A stretch of 64,000 nt of DNA from Chrysogorgia sp. JL179-B06 (lineage: Eukaryota; Cnidaria; Anthozoa; Scleralcyonacea; Chrysogorgiidae). A program made the translations under genes and the position numbers. Below the pieces are notes generated by a model that made no database searches, was not told where the DNA came from, and saw only the letters and a list, made by a program, of their open reading frames with translations. This document shows positions 42,060 to 53,508 of the stretch, in pieces. The stretch lies in the NCBI GenBank assembly GCA_035772405.1, contig JAYKKM010000506.1, positions 1,806,001 to 1,870,000 on the forward strand. Reading direction: 5' to 3'. Numbering within the stretch: position 1 is the stretch's first letter; every line of letters starts with the position of its first letter.

Positions 42060-43490
42060 GTGCCCATTCCCCCGGACACTGCCGGGCATTTGACGCTTTT
42101 GCATATCCCAGGGGTTTTGCATTTGATTTAAAGCAAACCTTTGCGCGCTTGGGGCATTAGTTAATCACGTGATCCGAACTTAAATCCTGTTGGCCAGCAC
42201 CAAAAAGCCATGTGGTGCAGAGGCAATTGAGGCACCTTCTGAAGCAGTGAAGGATAGTTTGATTAATTTGAAGCATTGGCAATAATTTGATGATTTGTTA
42301 TAATTATTTACTATATAATATATTAAAATACGTTCATTTATACAAAATTACTGGAAAATATTGCGTTGTTGTTTTCCATTGTAGACTTCATTTTGAAAAG
42401 CTGATATTTGTAATACAAGGTAGATAAAAGTCTAGTCGAGTTTTCCCCGTGTGTGTGGGGAATTCGAAAATACTCCTTAATTTATTTAAATTAAATAAAC
42501 AGGTTGTTTTACAAATAGAACTGGTTGATTTTATTGTCTTCACGGTTGTTAGTTCACGAAGACTGCGGGTTTTTATCGCGAACAATATTAGGCGAGGTCT
42601 TCGAAGTTTAAACAGCGACAAGTGTCAAAAGGTAAGACGATTTCATTAATCTCTTTGTATATAAATATCTTCGTTTGCTTTGTTTCAAGTTGATAAAAAA
42701 AGAACAGTCTACCTTAGAATGGTTAATCTTCGCTTACCTGTTTCTTTTGGGTATTTTCACACGTTCGTAAATTTAATTTGTGTAAAAAAATGGAGATCCA
42801 GCACTGCGGAAAACGCATCAATAGACGATTAAAGATGTCGTTTATCATTTAAACTGCCAATAGTGTAGTTTCATACAGTCGTTAGAGTTTCACGCGTGAT
42901 TGCTTTTTCTTTTTCAAATTTAGCTGGGCGTTTAGTTCAACGTGATCTGGCCTTGTGAGCTTTATTTGTGATCTAAAACTTAGGAAAAAATATTATAATG
43001 TTTGAAATGAAGGCTGTAAATATGTGAATAAAATTGTCTTCAGGTGTAAAAAACACGTCGATATAATATGATATGAACCCTTGATTTCGTTCAACTGACC
43101 AAGGAATGGGGTTAACTGTTGAGCCAATTAAGCATTTGCTCGCGTGGTCAGAGAATGCTTGGAGTTTGATCTGCAGGTCATTCTTATATCAGGCCTGCTT
43201 ATTGTCAGTCAGACAGACAGACAGACTATTAACCCCAGATATTAATACCAATACTAACGGCCTAATACTAACGGCCTAATACTGACCTAACATAAACCTT
43301 AATATTGGCCATAATCATGATTTGCATTGCTCGTCAATCCAATGCAATTGCGCTTCCGTGTATGGAAAACCTTCTAGAAGTCCACATGGAGACATTTTAA
43401 TGTAACTAAATTATAGACAGACAGAGAGACAGACATGAGTCCGTTATATGTGATACATGTTTTGTGCAATTTGTTCCAGGTTTGGAAGAA
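42060..43490. other. Upstream flank of ShKT-C
   Basis: No coding exon seen. A possible non-coding first exon of ShKT-C ends at about 42630 (GTGTCAAAAG|GTAAGA), since the ShKT-C start codon follows an acceptor at about 43479 (TTGTTCCAG). Simple repeats include (CAGA)n at about 43207-43225. Confidence 0.35.
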
Positions 43491-44339
43491 ATGAAATTGG
43501 GAACTTTCCTCATCTTGTTGGCCTTGTGCATTACAATCGCTTGCGCAGGTAGGTTCAAACATGGAACACAGAAGGACTATCCATAGGAATATAGGGTGTT
43601 ATGGGGTTGTGTCACAACTGCAGTCTGATTTGTCGAGAAGAGTGCAATTATTTCGTAAATATCGGCTATCAGTTAGGGGTCATCCATAATTATCAACATT
43701 TTCACAAGCGTACAGAGCGTACTCTTTTTTTCGCCCCCCTCCATCCCAGAGCGTACTCTTAAATGTTGAACCTTATGCACAACGTCTGCTCTCTTCACCA
43801 AGAATTTACGTAGTGTTTCTATTTCATGGTCGAGTGAGCTATTGTCCGCCATTGTTGTGATAATGAAGCACGATCCAATTTTCTTTTTTGAAGGATAATT
43901 TTATTGCCAAAATCGCTGCAAGTGGAAGTACTGCTGTGCATTCAATGAAAGCCATCATCGACATTTTAAAAAGCGTACATTGTCATTAACCCTCCTTCCC
44001 CCCAGCGTACGCTCTGTAGGCTTGTAAAAATGTTGATAATTATGGATGACCCCTTATCTCCCCAAGCCTCAGACATATTACTTTTTTCTTTGCAGTGAAG
44101 AAAACTAAAAATAAATGCAAAGATAAAAGTAAGAAGAGATGCAGAAACATGACAGCTCTCAAATGCGCCGAGCTCAAGAAAAACGACGATTGTCTGGAGA
44201 GTTGTCGTATGTGCCACAAATGTAAGCCGCTTGTTACTTGATTCATCAATGTTCTTTTTCTTCATCCTCATCATCTTCATCTTCATCATCTTCATCTTCA
44301 TCTTGATCATCTTCATCATCCTCATCATCCTCATCATCT

Positions 44340-44374
<35 letters not shown>

Positions 44375-46247
44375 TTCGTCTTCGTCTTCGTCTTCGTCTT
44401 CGTCTTCATCTTCATCCTCATCCTCGCTCATCCTCGCTCATCCTCGCTCATCCTCGCTCATCCTCGCTCATCCTCGCTCATCCTCGCTCATCCTCGCTCA
44501 TCCTCGCTCATCCTCGCTCATCCTCGCTCATCCTCATACTCATCCTCATGATCCGCCATATTTTTTGAATATTTTTGATCCGCCATATTTCCTCCTGGAC
44601 TGCGTGAGGAACGAACGTCTCTGGCCGCAATGGATTTTTAGTTCGATAATATCGGACCGGAAGTAGAAGTGCGCATGCTTACGCTGCTGTAACGTCGCAG
44701 GCGCTGGAGACGAAATCAACAACAAAAAATGGCGGACGATGTGGATGCGATTTTCGGCTAAAGAGAGGAATCCATTCTGGACTGTGATTGGTCAAGATTG
44801 CCATCGGATCTGATCGGAAAATCACACCGGGGGGTTAGGGTTGAAACACACTTTAGGTGGGGGTTAGGATTAGAGTTAGGATTAAATAAGGATTTTGATC
44901 TCGCTTTTTCCGATCAGATCCGATCTTGACAAATCGCAGACCGGACTGGATTTCTCTCTCTCTAGCCGCAAGTGTGGATGCGAGCCAAGCAGAATGCGTT
45001 TATTTTAACACTTCTCTAGATTATGGATTATTGGGAACTGATGATATAGATGTTTGAATTACAATATCTACAACTAGAAATTTTGGAGATACCAGCCTTC
45101 TTGGTGAACTATCCGCCATTTTTTCCAAATTGCTTATTTCCGGTCAGCGGAATTCTATTACAACTAGAGAGAACCAACCAGAATACATGCACTAAACATC
45201 CGTTGCGGCCAGAGCCTTTCGATCCTCGCGCAGTCCAGGAGGAACGAGATTGAGCGAGCGCTTTCAAGGACCTCCCTCAGTCCATATATATTTGTCCAGT
45301 CCATGCACATATTTAACAAATAGATTTCATTTTGGCGTTGTGAGTTCAGTTATAGATGCACAGCCCTTGAGTTGGTGGGGGCTTGAGTTGGTGGGGGCTT
45401 GAGTTGCAACGCATGGCGTCGTCCATGTATCGTCTGTCTATTCCAAGCTCACACATTCACTGCATCAGTATCTACCGTTGGCAGAGTCCTCAATGGAAAT
45501 CCAGAGCATATTATAGTAAAAATTCAAAGACTCAAAAAGAAATAAATCTTACTGAAATAAATGGCGTATTATATGTTGAGGCTAGTTGCTAATCTGCTTT
45601 TTTCATTCATATTTCTTGCAGCAAATCACAAGTTTGACTTGGACAGACGTTGTTGGAGCTGGTTGCAAATGTACAGGTGTGACGTGACTCAAACCTATTG
45701 CCCCTATAGTTGTGACAGCTTCGCGGAGCAGGTGCGCAGGCAAAAATATTATGGTCAACCATCTCCTTACGGTCAACAGGCGTCTCCTTACGGACAGCAG
45801 CCGTCTCCTTACGGTCAACAGGCGTCTCTTTACGGACCGCAACCGATTCCTTACGGTCAACAGGTGTCTTCTTACGTTCAGCAGCCGTCTCCTTACCCAC
45901 AGCAGTCGTATCCTTACCAGCAGCCGTATCCTTACGGTCCGCAATGGATTGATTATGCTAGTCCAATGGCCGGAGATACAGCACAAGCTGGAGGAGCGAT
46001 ACCAGGGGCTGCTACCCCCGGGAGTGCTACTTCCGGGAGTGCTACTTCCGGGAGTGCTACTTCCGGGATTGCTACTTCCGGGAGTGCTACTTCCGGGAGT
46101 GCTACTTCCGGGAGTGCTACTTCCGGGAGCGCCATTTCCGGGAGTGATGTAACTTCCGGTGGTACTAAAGATGTTAGTGGTAAACTTTTCCGTAAACACA
46201 AGCTGGAGAAGAAGGTGAAAAAGCATCACAGGAAATCAGAGGATTGA
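43491..46247 (+). CDS. ShKT-C: secreted ShKT protein with PYGQQ and SGSAT repeats (3 exons, 269 aa)
   Basis: Exons 43491-43548, 44096-44221, 45622-46247; 810 nt, phase 1 introns. Exon 1 is a signal peptide (MKLGTFLILLALCITIACA). Exon 2 is Lys-rich with six cysteines in ShKT order (NKCKDKSKKRC, LKCAEL, CLESCRMC); it lacks the conserved Trp and Gly, so it is a diverged domain. Exon 3 begins with the four-cysteine module (RRCWSWLQMYRC...YCPYSC, with a shortened loop), then about eight imperfect SPYGQQ units, then about eleven SGSAT units, then a basic end including KHKLEKK, the motif shared with ShKT-A. The tail's tandem DNA repeats can vary in length. Tyr/Pro/Gln repeats resemble extracellular or adhesive matrix proteins in composition only. 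A MITE and long simple repeats sit in its introns. Confidence 0.83.
43675..44054. repeat. MITE with AGGGGTCATCCATAATTATC ends
   Basis: Inverted ends and arms (ATCAACATTTTCACAAGCGT; complement at about 44013-44054). It lies in ShKT-C intron 1 and ends 42 bp before exon 2, so it probably abuts the branch-point region. Confidence 0.85.
44250..44531. repeat. Compound simple repeats in ShKT-C intron 2
   Basis: TCATCT/TCATCC runs, then about 11 GTC units, TCTTCG units, and 11 copies of the 10-bp unit TCCTCGCTCA (44418-44530). Confidence 0.93.
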
Positions 46248-46445
46248 GCCTCCAAAGGGATAGTCAGACGACGTGGCAAAAAAGCCATATCCCATCGAAA
46301 CATACTATGTTATATCTTATACTGTCTATACTATCTGGCGTGTAAAGTTATCCTTAGCGAAATGCACAAAGTTTTTAAATTAAAATTGTTATCATTGCTT
46401 TTGTCATTATTAATCACAGTATGGCAGTGACGATGGTGATGATGA

Positions 46446-46470
46446 CTATTATTATTAATTATTATTATTA

Positions 46471-46526
<56 letters not shown>
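46446..46526. repeat. (ATT)n microsatellite
   Basis: About 25 ATT units with a few breaks, roughly 200 bp past the ShKT-C stop. Confidence 0.95.
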
Positions 46527-46527
<1 letters not shown>

Positions 46528-47136
46528 ATAGAGAAATACTATCACTGATGAAATCATTGAGAAGGCGTCTGTCGGAATTACTGACAAATATAAGCAATAT
46601 AAAAAATGTAATGAAAAATTTGGCGAAGCAAAACCTTGATTAAATCTGGTCAAACTTTGTCTTCAAATTGAAGAACAAATCGTAATTATTACTCGTTTAA
46701 CTTGCCATAAAAGAAATCATTAAAATATGACCACAAATTGTCACCAGAATGCCCAGCAATATCACATATTTTGCTAGACGAGCGTTAGTTCCATGCTCTC
46801 TACCTATTACACACAGTAAAACAATACAACAATTTGTCATGGAGTAAAATGCATCGGTGTGGTTGCAGTGCGTGCACACGTTTATTTTTTACAACAACTT
46901 ATCCTTGTTACACATTTACAGATTGTTAATACCGTGCTCTGTTTAACTTTAACTACAGAAGTTACCAACAATTGCGACTAAGTGTTCTATCCTTTGCAGT
47001 TAGCTAAAGATTGCGTTCTTCATACTTGCAAACGCGTCCTCTGCCACGCTGACTTCAAGGAAAAACCTACCTCTAAAAACCTTACAAGGAAAATTAAATT
47101 CGGTAGTGAACCTGTCTCAAGACTCCTTGACTACAG

Positions 47137-47661
47137 AGGCGTAGGAACGGATTTAAAGTTGGGGGGGGGGGGGGGCTGAAGTCGACAAGCAGATAATCAG
47201 TGACCGCATTTTTAGGGGGTGGGGGTCCTCCCCCGGAAAATATTAAAATCTAGAAGCTCGGAAAGACAATTTGCAGCAATTTGAGCAAACTTTTTCATCT
47301 AATTCTACAGCGATCATAGTTCAAATGAATCCAAGAGTTGCCTGCTCCCTCTTCTGCTGCCTCGTACTGACAGAAGGGTCTGGGAATCAATCTAACACTC
47401 ACGTGGCAAGGGTTTAGGGGTTGGCTAACACTTCAGGTTACACCCGTTTGTGAAATCTCGTGTAGATGAAGCCCGTAGGTAGATTACCTTAACTCTTAAG
47501 TAGCTTCTCTTCTTGCCTCTTAGTCGTACTAATACAATTGAGAAAAAAAACATTAAATTTAGCAACGCTTGTCCTGATTTGGGGGGGGGCTCAGCCCCCC
47601 ATTTCAAATTTGGGGTGGCTGAAGCCCCAGCCCCCCCCCCCCCCCCCCGGTTCCTACGCCT
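47137..47661. mobile_element. TIR element with GGCGTAGGAACCGG-like ends
   Basis: Ends AGGCGTAGGAACGG and CCGGTTCCTACGCCT, G/C homopolymer tracts just inside the ends, and an interior related to 40690-41070 in inverse order. No transposase is seen. The superfamily is uncertain; the terminal pattern would suit a hAT-like element. Confidence 0.7.
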
Positions 47662-48004
47662 ATGCTCGACTATGCTTAATTAATTGAACTGTCTTTGATA
47701 CCATTAATGGTTCTCTTTCTATACAACAAGTTTACTGTGCTAGTCAGATCTCTGTACGTGTGTCTAGCAACTGACTGAACCTGTCAGCTGATTATATATG
47801 GTTTGTAATACTTGGGAAATATATAAAATGACATGCGACAATGACGTGCTGCATGGAAAACGATTTTCTTCAACTGCGGAAAATCTATTATTCTTAATCT
47901 TAGCAACAATTCTAATATACAGCGTTGAACATTCGAACTTTCGTCAACTGTGGTTTATGCAATAAATTAAGATGCACATTTGATCATTCCATCTTCAAAT
48001 TTAA

Positions 48005-48064
48005 TTACTCGATTTTTCTCCCATGCTTTAAATGACGCTTTGTTTCTCCAATAATGATCAGAAG
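48005..48064 (-). CDS. Possible extra last exon of ShKT-B
   Basis: A strong acceptor (TTTTTTTTCCAG on the minus strand) precedes a 20-codon block ending in TAA that would join in phase 0 to a donor inside ShKT-B (AAG|GTATGT at 48855). It would give a basic end (KRHLKHGRKIE), loosely like the KHKLEKK ends of ShKT-A and -C. The polypurine tract at 48095-48842 would then be an intron. Weakly supported alternative. Confidence 0.3.
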   Translation of the reverse strand, partial: LLIIIGETKRHLKHGRKIE

Positions 48065-48094
48065 CTGGAAAAAAAATAAATTCAAAACACTTAG

Positions 48095-48560
48095 TTTTGC
48101 TGCTCCTTCTTCTTCTCTTCCTTCTCCTCGTCCTCCTTCTCTTCCTTCTTCTCCTCCTCCTTCTCCTCCTCCTCCTCCTCCTCCTCCTCCTCCTCCTCCT
48201 CCTCCTCCTCCTCCTCTTCCTCCTCTTCCTCCTCTTCCTCCTCTTCCTCCTCTTCCTCCTCTTCCTCCTCTTCCTCCTCTTCCTCCTCTTCCTCCTCTTC
48301 CTCCTCTTCCTCCTTCTCCTCCTCCTCCTCCTCTTCCTCCTTCTTCTCCTCCTCCTCTTTCTCCTCCTTCTCCTCTTTCTTCTCCTTCTCCTCCCCCTCC
48401 TCCTTCTCCTCCTCTTTCTTCTCCTTCTCCTCCTCATCCTACTCCTCATCACCCCTCCTTCTCCTTCTCCTACTTCTCCTGCTACTCTTCCTCCTCCTCA
48501 TTCTTCTTCTCCTCCTCCTCTTCCTCCTCCTCATTCTTCTTCTCCTCCTCCTCTTCCTCC

Positions 48561-48591
<31 letters not shown>

Positions 48592-48842
48592 TTATCCTAC
48601 TCTTCCTCCTTCTCCTCCTACTTCTCCTCCTCCTTCTCCTCCTCCTTCTCCTCCTACTTCTCCTCCTCCTTCTCCTCCTCCTTCTCCTCCTCCTCCTTCT
48701 CCTCCTCCTTCTCCTCCTCCTCCTCTTCCTCTTCCTCCTCTTCTTCCTCCTCTTCCTCTTCCTCTTCCTCTTCCTCGTCTTCCTCTTCTCCTCCTCCTTC
48801 TCATCCTTCTCCTCCTTCTCCTCCTCCTTCTCCTCCTTCCTC
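48095..48842. repeat. 750-bp polypyrimidine/polypurine tract
   Basis: Almost pure CTC/CTT/TCC repeats on the plus strand (CCTCCT and CCTCTT blocks), with only scattered A and G. It starts immediately after the ShKT-B stop and can form triplex or H-DNA. All the long ORFs here (poly-Leu, poly-Ser, poly-Pro, poly-Arg) are artefacts of the repeat. Confidence 0.95.
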
Positions 48843-51800
48843 CTACATACATACCTTCCCTTTGCCCGTCCTCTTTTTCGTCACAACGGTTGGTTTTTCA
48901 TTTGTTTTATCGTTTGTTTCCATATTCTCACTTTCATCTTCTTCCTCCTCCTTCTCCTCCCTTGACATTTCAGAATCGTCGTCAGGGAGTGGGGCTTCGT
49001 GGGCTGGAGCGGGAATAGGAACAGGTCCTGCAGGTTGTGTGACTGGTGCAGGAATTGGTGCGGGTTGTAGATACGGAGCGTAACCAGTAGCAGGTGCTGG
49101 AATCGGCTTGGGTGCTGGGGGAGAGGTTGGCACTACAGGTGTGGTTAGTGTTTTCACTATATTATTCTCTCGCTCTTGTTGTTCCTTCTCTCTTTTTCGG
49201 ATTTCCATCTCTTCGATTCTTTCCTGTAGAGCCTGTTCTGCATTCTCTCTCTCTTCTTCGGTAGGCGGTGCTGTTGGAGGAATAGGGGGTTTGATATGGT
49301 GGGTGGTATGGTTACGGTGTGGAGCAGTAACAAGTCGGGATCGATGGGGATGCGGAGTGGTATACGCCGGAACGTGACGTCGTCTGTATATATGACAACT
49401 GTAGGGACACAGCTGGATCATTTTATGCATGTTCAACGAACAAATGCCTCGTTTACCCCAAATTGAACAGCGTTCATCTTTGTCAGTGTAATAATTCTCT
49501 AGTTATGAAACAACAATATAACAACAATTTAATATCCATACGATTAAATGCCCATTACAAGTTTACAAAATGTTACATTAAAATATCAAAATAGAATAAT
49601 TGAAAACGTTATACTGCTATGGCTAGCTACGAGCCTAAAAGAATTATTAACATTCAAAAGCTTTTTTATAAAGGTGCGACATCTTCAGTAGAATCTTAAA
49701 CCACCTGAATTGACTAAATTTATTTAGTACATTGCTTGAAAACTAAAAAGATATAAACTGTGTGAGAGGAAATGATTTTGGAGGTCAGTTTCAATGTTTT
49801 GTCTTGTTTAATACTTGACATTGATGAGACACTGAGCTCCAAACGTTTCGTAATTTTTCGAAATCTGTTTGTGTGAGTTCTACCTTACGTAACTGCTTCA
49901 GAATTCTCCCAGACTCTTCGAGAATTTGCATGAGGCAAGGCAAACATGCCGGTAAAAACAGTTATATATAGTTATTTAATAAACTATAACTACACTGAAC
50001 TTGACAATAACAAATGAAATGAGTAAGCGAAAAAGACCAACTTAACTAATTTCCCCAGCCTATAGCTACGTTTTGGCGGCAAAATTTCTGATTTGAATTA
50101 AAGAGAGATAGGTTGTTCATTGAAACATCCCGAGCAATAAAATGCGATGGAACTATGTTGCATTATTTTGTTATTCATTTAAAACCACGGCATCAATTAA
50201 TGGGCTAACGACTGGTGTAAAAAGTAAGCGAAAAGTACTAGTGGTAAGGTACACGCGGCATAATCTGAAGACAAACAGCGTAAGAAACTCATTGATAGCT
50301 TGCGTTTATAAGGAAATTATCGGGCTAGTGTAACCCGGCCTATAGGACTGGGCGAAGTATACTCGCGCCGTCGAGCGTGCGGGAAATTCGAGTGTAAGCA
50401 TGGCGGAAAGAAAGAAAATTCTTGCTGTATTATAGATTTTAATCTCTCTACTACCTGTGCTTACTTCTCTTCAGTAAGATGGTATTCTTCTTTGTTATTC
50501 AATCATGTCTATAACTGTTAAACAACTAACTGGCACTCCTTCGTGCGCCTCTACATTCCAATTACTCTGCCCTATCTCGACGACCACTTCCTTTTGTTGC
50601 TTCCAGTTACTCCATTTGATGCAGATGTTTTTCTTTTTCGACCAACACTTTCTTTGGACACCATGATTTTTGACAGACATTGACATATGCGAGGCTTGCG
50701 AGTGCATTAAGAGTCCTGATACCTAAAAACTTGTCCCTATCGATTCGGTGTTTATAAGCCAAAAACATATCCCTAGTGCTAGGGTTTCCCCAGCTAAGTG
50801 ATAGGGTGACCCTACTAGTAGGGTAACCCTAGTTTGCTTATAAACGCAACGAAGAGAAAAATAACTACACTAGGGTCACCCGGGCACTATAGCGTAACCC
50901 TATTCCTAGGGTTACCCTAGCGCTTATAAACAGCCTTATAAGAGAAGAAAATTAACCAGTATCTCTCTCTACAGATCTTCTATATAACAACAGCCACTTT
51001 TTACAGAATTTGCTTTAACGCATGGGTATAAACAACAACTTAAAATCGAGATTGGATATGAAATATAATCTTATTGCCAACCATTGAAATGGAATATTCT
51101 ATTGAACATGATTCAGTGAAACGTTATACCTGGTCCACAAAGATTGCAACTTCTTTTGCAGGTGTCCTTCATGAATGCAACGTAATGCAGGCAATCGCCA
51201 TTTCGACTCCAAGTGCTGCATTCTGGATTGAGATCTTTGCATTTCTTGGTCTTAACTCCTGTAGAAAGAGAGTTATTTGAAAAGTACTCGAGTTCAATAG
51301 ACTTATAGGAGCAATACAATAGCTAATTGTCGTAGGAGAATGTTTACCACATCCAGAGTAGTTTAATTCGTACCAGGCGTAATTGATAATAACGATGATA
51401 TAACGATGCGTAAGGAAAGGAATTTCACTACTGCATTCATGAATTTCATCATGTTTCTTGGCTAAAAACTGCTTCTGAAGCCCGCCGCACACGAGAGGAA
51501 ACAGCTTAGCAAATGGCCTGGCAAGGCAATTGTTTCCTCTCGTGTGTGCGGCGGAGTTTTCGTGAGAATTTCGCCACGCAAGGCCGAGAGGAAAATATTG
51601 ATATTTTTGGCCTCGAAAGGCAGATTCCTCACCGTGTGCGGTGAACGTGTAAATCGGGCTCAGCCAGATTAATCAATTAGCCAATGAAATTGGATTACTT
51701 GCTCACGTGATTTCAAAGTAGAAGATGGAGATAATTTCGGACTTCGGTTCAAGATGGCGGACGAAGATAGGTAAAGCGACAAGATTGCACTAACGTAGCA

Positions 51801-53508
51801 CTTTTAGTAGTTCTTTTAGTTCGAAAAATCCGTCGCAGGAGATCTGGACGCAGAAAGACAACCCAGTCCCAAATCTTTTACGGGATCTCACATCCTACAA
51901 ACAGCCGTAATCTGGCCATAGCTCAATTAACAAGCTTCTTCTCCAGCATGATTTCACTCGCAAAGCCATTTTCAACTTTGAAATCACGTGAGCAAGTAAT
52001 CCAATTTCATTGGCTAATTGATTAATCTGACTCCGATTCGCAAGTTCACCGCACACGGTGAGGAATCTGCCCTTTCGAGGCCAAAACTATCAGAACATGA
52101 CAGATATTTTCCTCTCGGCCTTGCGTGGCGAAATTCTCACGAAAACTCCGCCGCACACGAGAGGAAACAGCTGAACAGCCTTTCCAGGCCATTTGCTAAG
52201 CTGTTTCCTATCGTGTGTGGCGGGCTTTAACAATGACTTTAATATCTTGTTACAATAGTATAGAATGTCAACAAAGTGTAATACCATGACATGAGCTAGG
52301 AAATTAGTGATTAAATGCCCCGAAAGCCTCGGGAGGATTTGTAGAAAACCCAATTGGGCAAAGCCCGAGGGCATCTAATCACTCATTTCCCGACATGTCA
52401 TGGTATTAATAATTTCTTTGTTGTTTGAATGTTTGCTCAATGCTCGTGCATGTGATGTTAATGCGGGCAAAATTAGATATTTGCCCCGGTTGCAATTTTT
52501 CGTACAACTTGTCTCGCAATACCGTTGCGAGACAATTAGTTACACGAACCATTCCAAAGTGTAACATACCTTGCAACGGCGAAAATTGTTGCGACACAAG
52601 TTGCTGCAATCGTTGGCAACTTGTTTCACAATTTGTCATAAACGACTTTGCAAGTCAAGTTGCACGAAACGTTGCCTGCACACGTAAAAATCTCACAGGC
52701 TATAACAAAGGTTGTTGGTTCAGCATGCCTGTAACAGCATTGTTAACATGATAGAACGTACAGGACTGTTAAAATAACAGCACTGTTCAAGCATGTTTCA
52801 ACATGTTGTGACAGGCTTGTTGAATCGACAGCATGCAGTTGTTCATGCATGTTAGAACATTCAAAAACCAGCTTGATAGAACAACCAAGTTCATGGCTGT
52901 TGTATAACAACACTGTTCAACCTTGTTATTTCATCATGCTCTGACAACATGTTGTATCATGCATGAAACATACCGTTTCAACGAACGTTGTCCAAGTTTG
53001 TTCGTTCATCAAGCCATGAACAGTCTGTTTAGTTCAACATCAACATGCCTGTTCAAGCCTGTCAACAACCCTGTTCAAGCCTGTCAACAACCCTGTTCAA
53101 GCCTGTCAACAACCCTGTTCATGCTGGCCAGCTCAACCATTTCAAGCCTGTCGTCATCAACCATGTTCAAGCATGTTAACAGGCAAAAACAGACTGTGCG
53201 TTTTTACGTGTGTAGTGTAAACCTCCTTTGACTTTCATGCAACTGCGACGTAGCAGATTAAGCCGTTGAGAGAGTAACACCACCTTATTTAAATCGCCCG
53301 GTGAGAACAAAAGAAACTGAGGAAATTATGGTATTGCTATAGTATATATACTAGGTAATTCTATCACGGTACCCACCTTTGCTGCAAAAACGACATGTCA
53401 GTGGACACTTCTCGAACATGTACTTGAAATTGAGCAAACATGAATTATTGTATGTGTCACACGTCTTGCCAATGTCTCGACAATTTTCAGGCTTGATGCT
53501 TTTGGAAA
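48843..53508 (-). CDS. ShKT-B: secreted-type protein with two ShKT domains and Pro/Glu-rich tail (5' end missing)
   Basis: Minus-strand exons 53508-53377, 51258-51130, 49498-48843, all phase 1; these give 305 codons plus stop, without the signal-peptide exon, which I could not find. The first two exons each carry a six-cysteine ShKT domain (ENCRDIGKTC...KCPLTCRFC; KKCKDLNPECSTW...TCKRSCNLC). The third starts with the four-cysteine module (ERCSIWGKRGIC...LCPYSC), then a Pro/His/Thr-rich stretch, a Glu/Arg-rich probable helix (AEQALQERIEEMEIRKREK), a Pro/Ala-rich stretch and an acidic then basic end. The stop (TAG at 48845-48843) overlaps a donor-like site, so the last residues may differ (see 48005-48064). 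The two ShKT exons could belong to separate genes, but no signal exon lies between them. It is convergent with ShKT-C. Confidence 0.68.
49502..51129. other. Intron 2 of ShKT-B
   Basis: AT-rich, no further exon recognised. At 50729-50940 lies a repeat with TTTATAAGC ends and internal inverted CTAGGGTT/AACCCTAG blocks. Confidence 0.5.
51478..52229. mobile_element. Foldback element with GCCCGCCGCACACGAGAGGA ends
   Basis: Two inverted arms of about 240 bp (51478-51720 and 51975-52229), each ending in smaller internal palindromes (AAACAGCTTAGCAAATGGCC; TCACCGTGTGCGGTGAAC), flank a centre of about 250 bp. It sits in the intron between the two ShKT exons of ShKT-B. Confidence 0.85.
52283..52409. 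repeat. Palindrome related to 28901-29055
   Basis: TAATACCATGACATGAG left end and the complement on the right, with a GGGCAAAGCCCGAGGGCAT centre. Confidence 0.8.
52678..53216. repeat. Element with CACACGTAAAAAT ends and GTTCAAGC-rich core
   Basis: Ends CACACGTAAAAATCTCACAG and the inverted CTGTGCGTTTTTACGTGTG enclose a core full of variants of GTTCAAGCCTGTCAACAACC, including a clean tandem of a 23-bp unit at about 53052-53120. Confidence 0.75.

Noticed and set aside
44246..44431. Poly-acidic (Asp/Glu) minus-strand ORF
   Set aside because: Read through simple repeats inside ShKT-C intron 2.
45603..46229. 208-codon ORF antisense to ShKT-C exon 3
   Set aside because: A mirror of the PYGQQ/SGSAT coding repeats; no splice or start context of its own.
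48054..49083. Long ORFs of poly-Leu, poly-Ser, poly-Pro and poly-Arg
   Set aside because: They are read through the polypyrimidine tract on either strand and have no real composition or motif; only the minus-strand ShKT-B exon beyond 48843 is supported.
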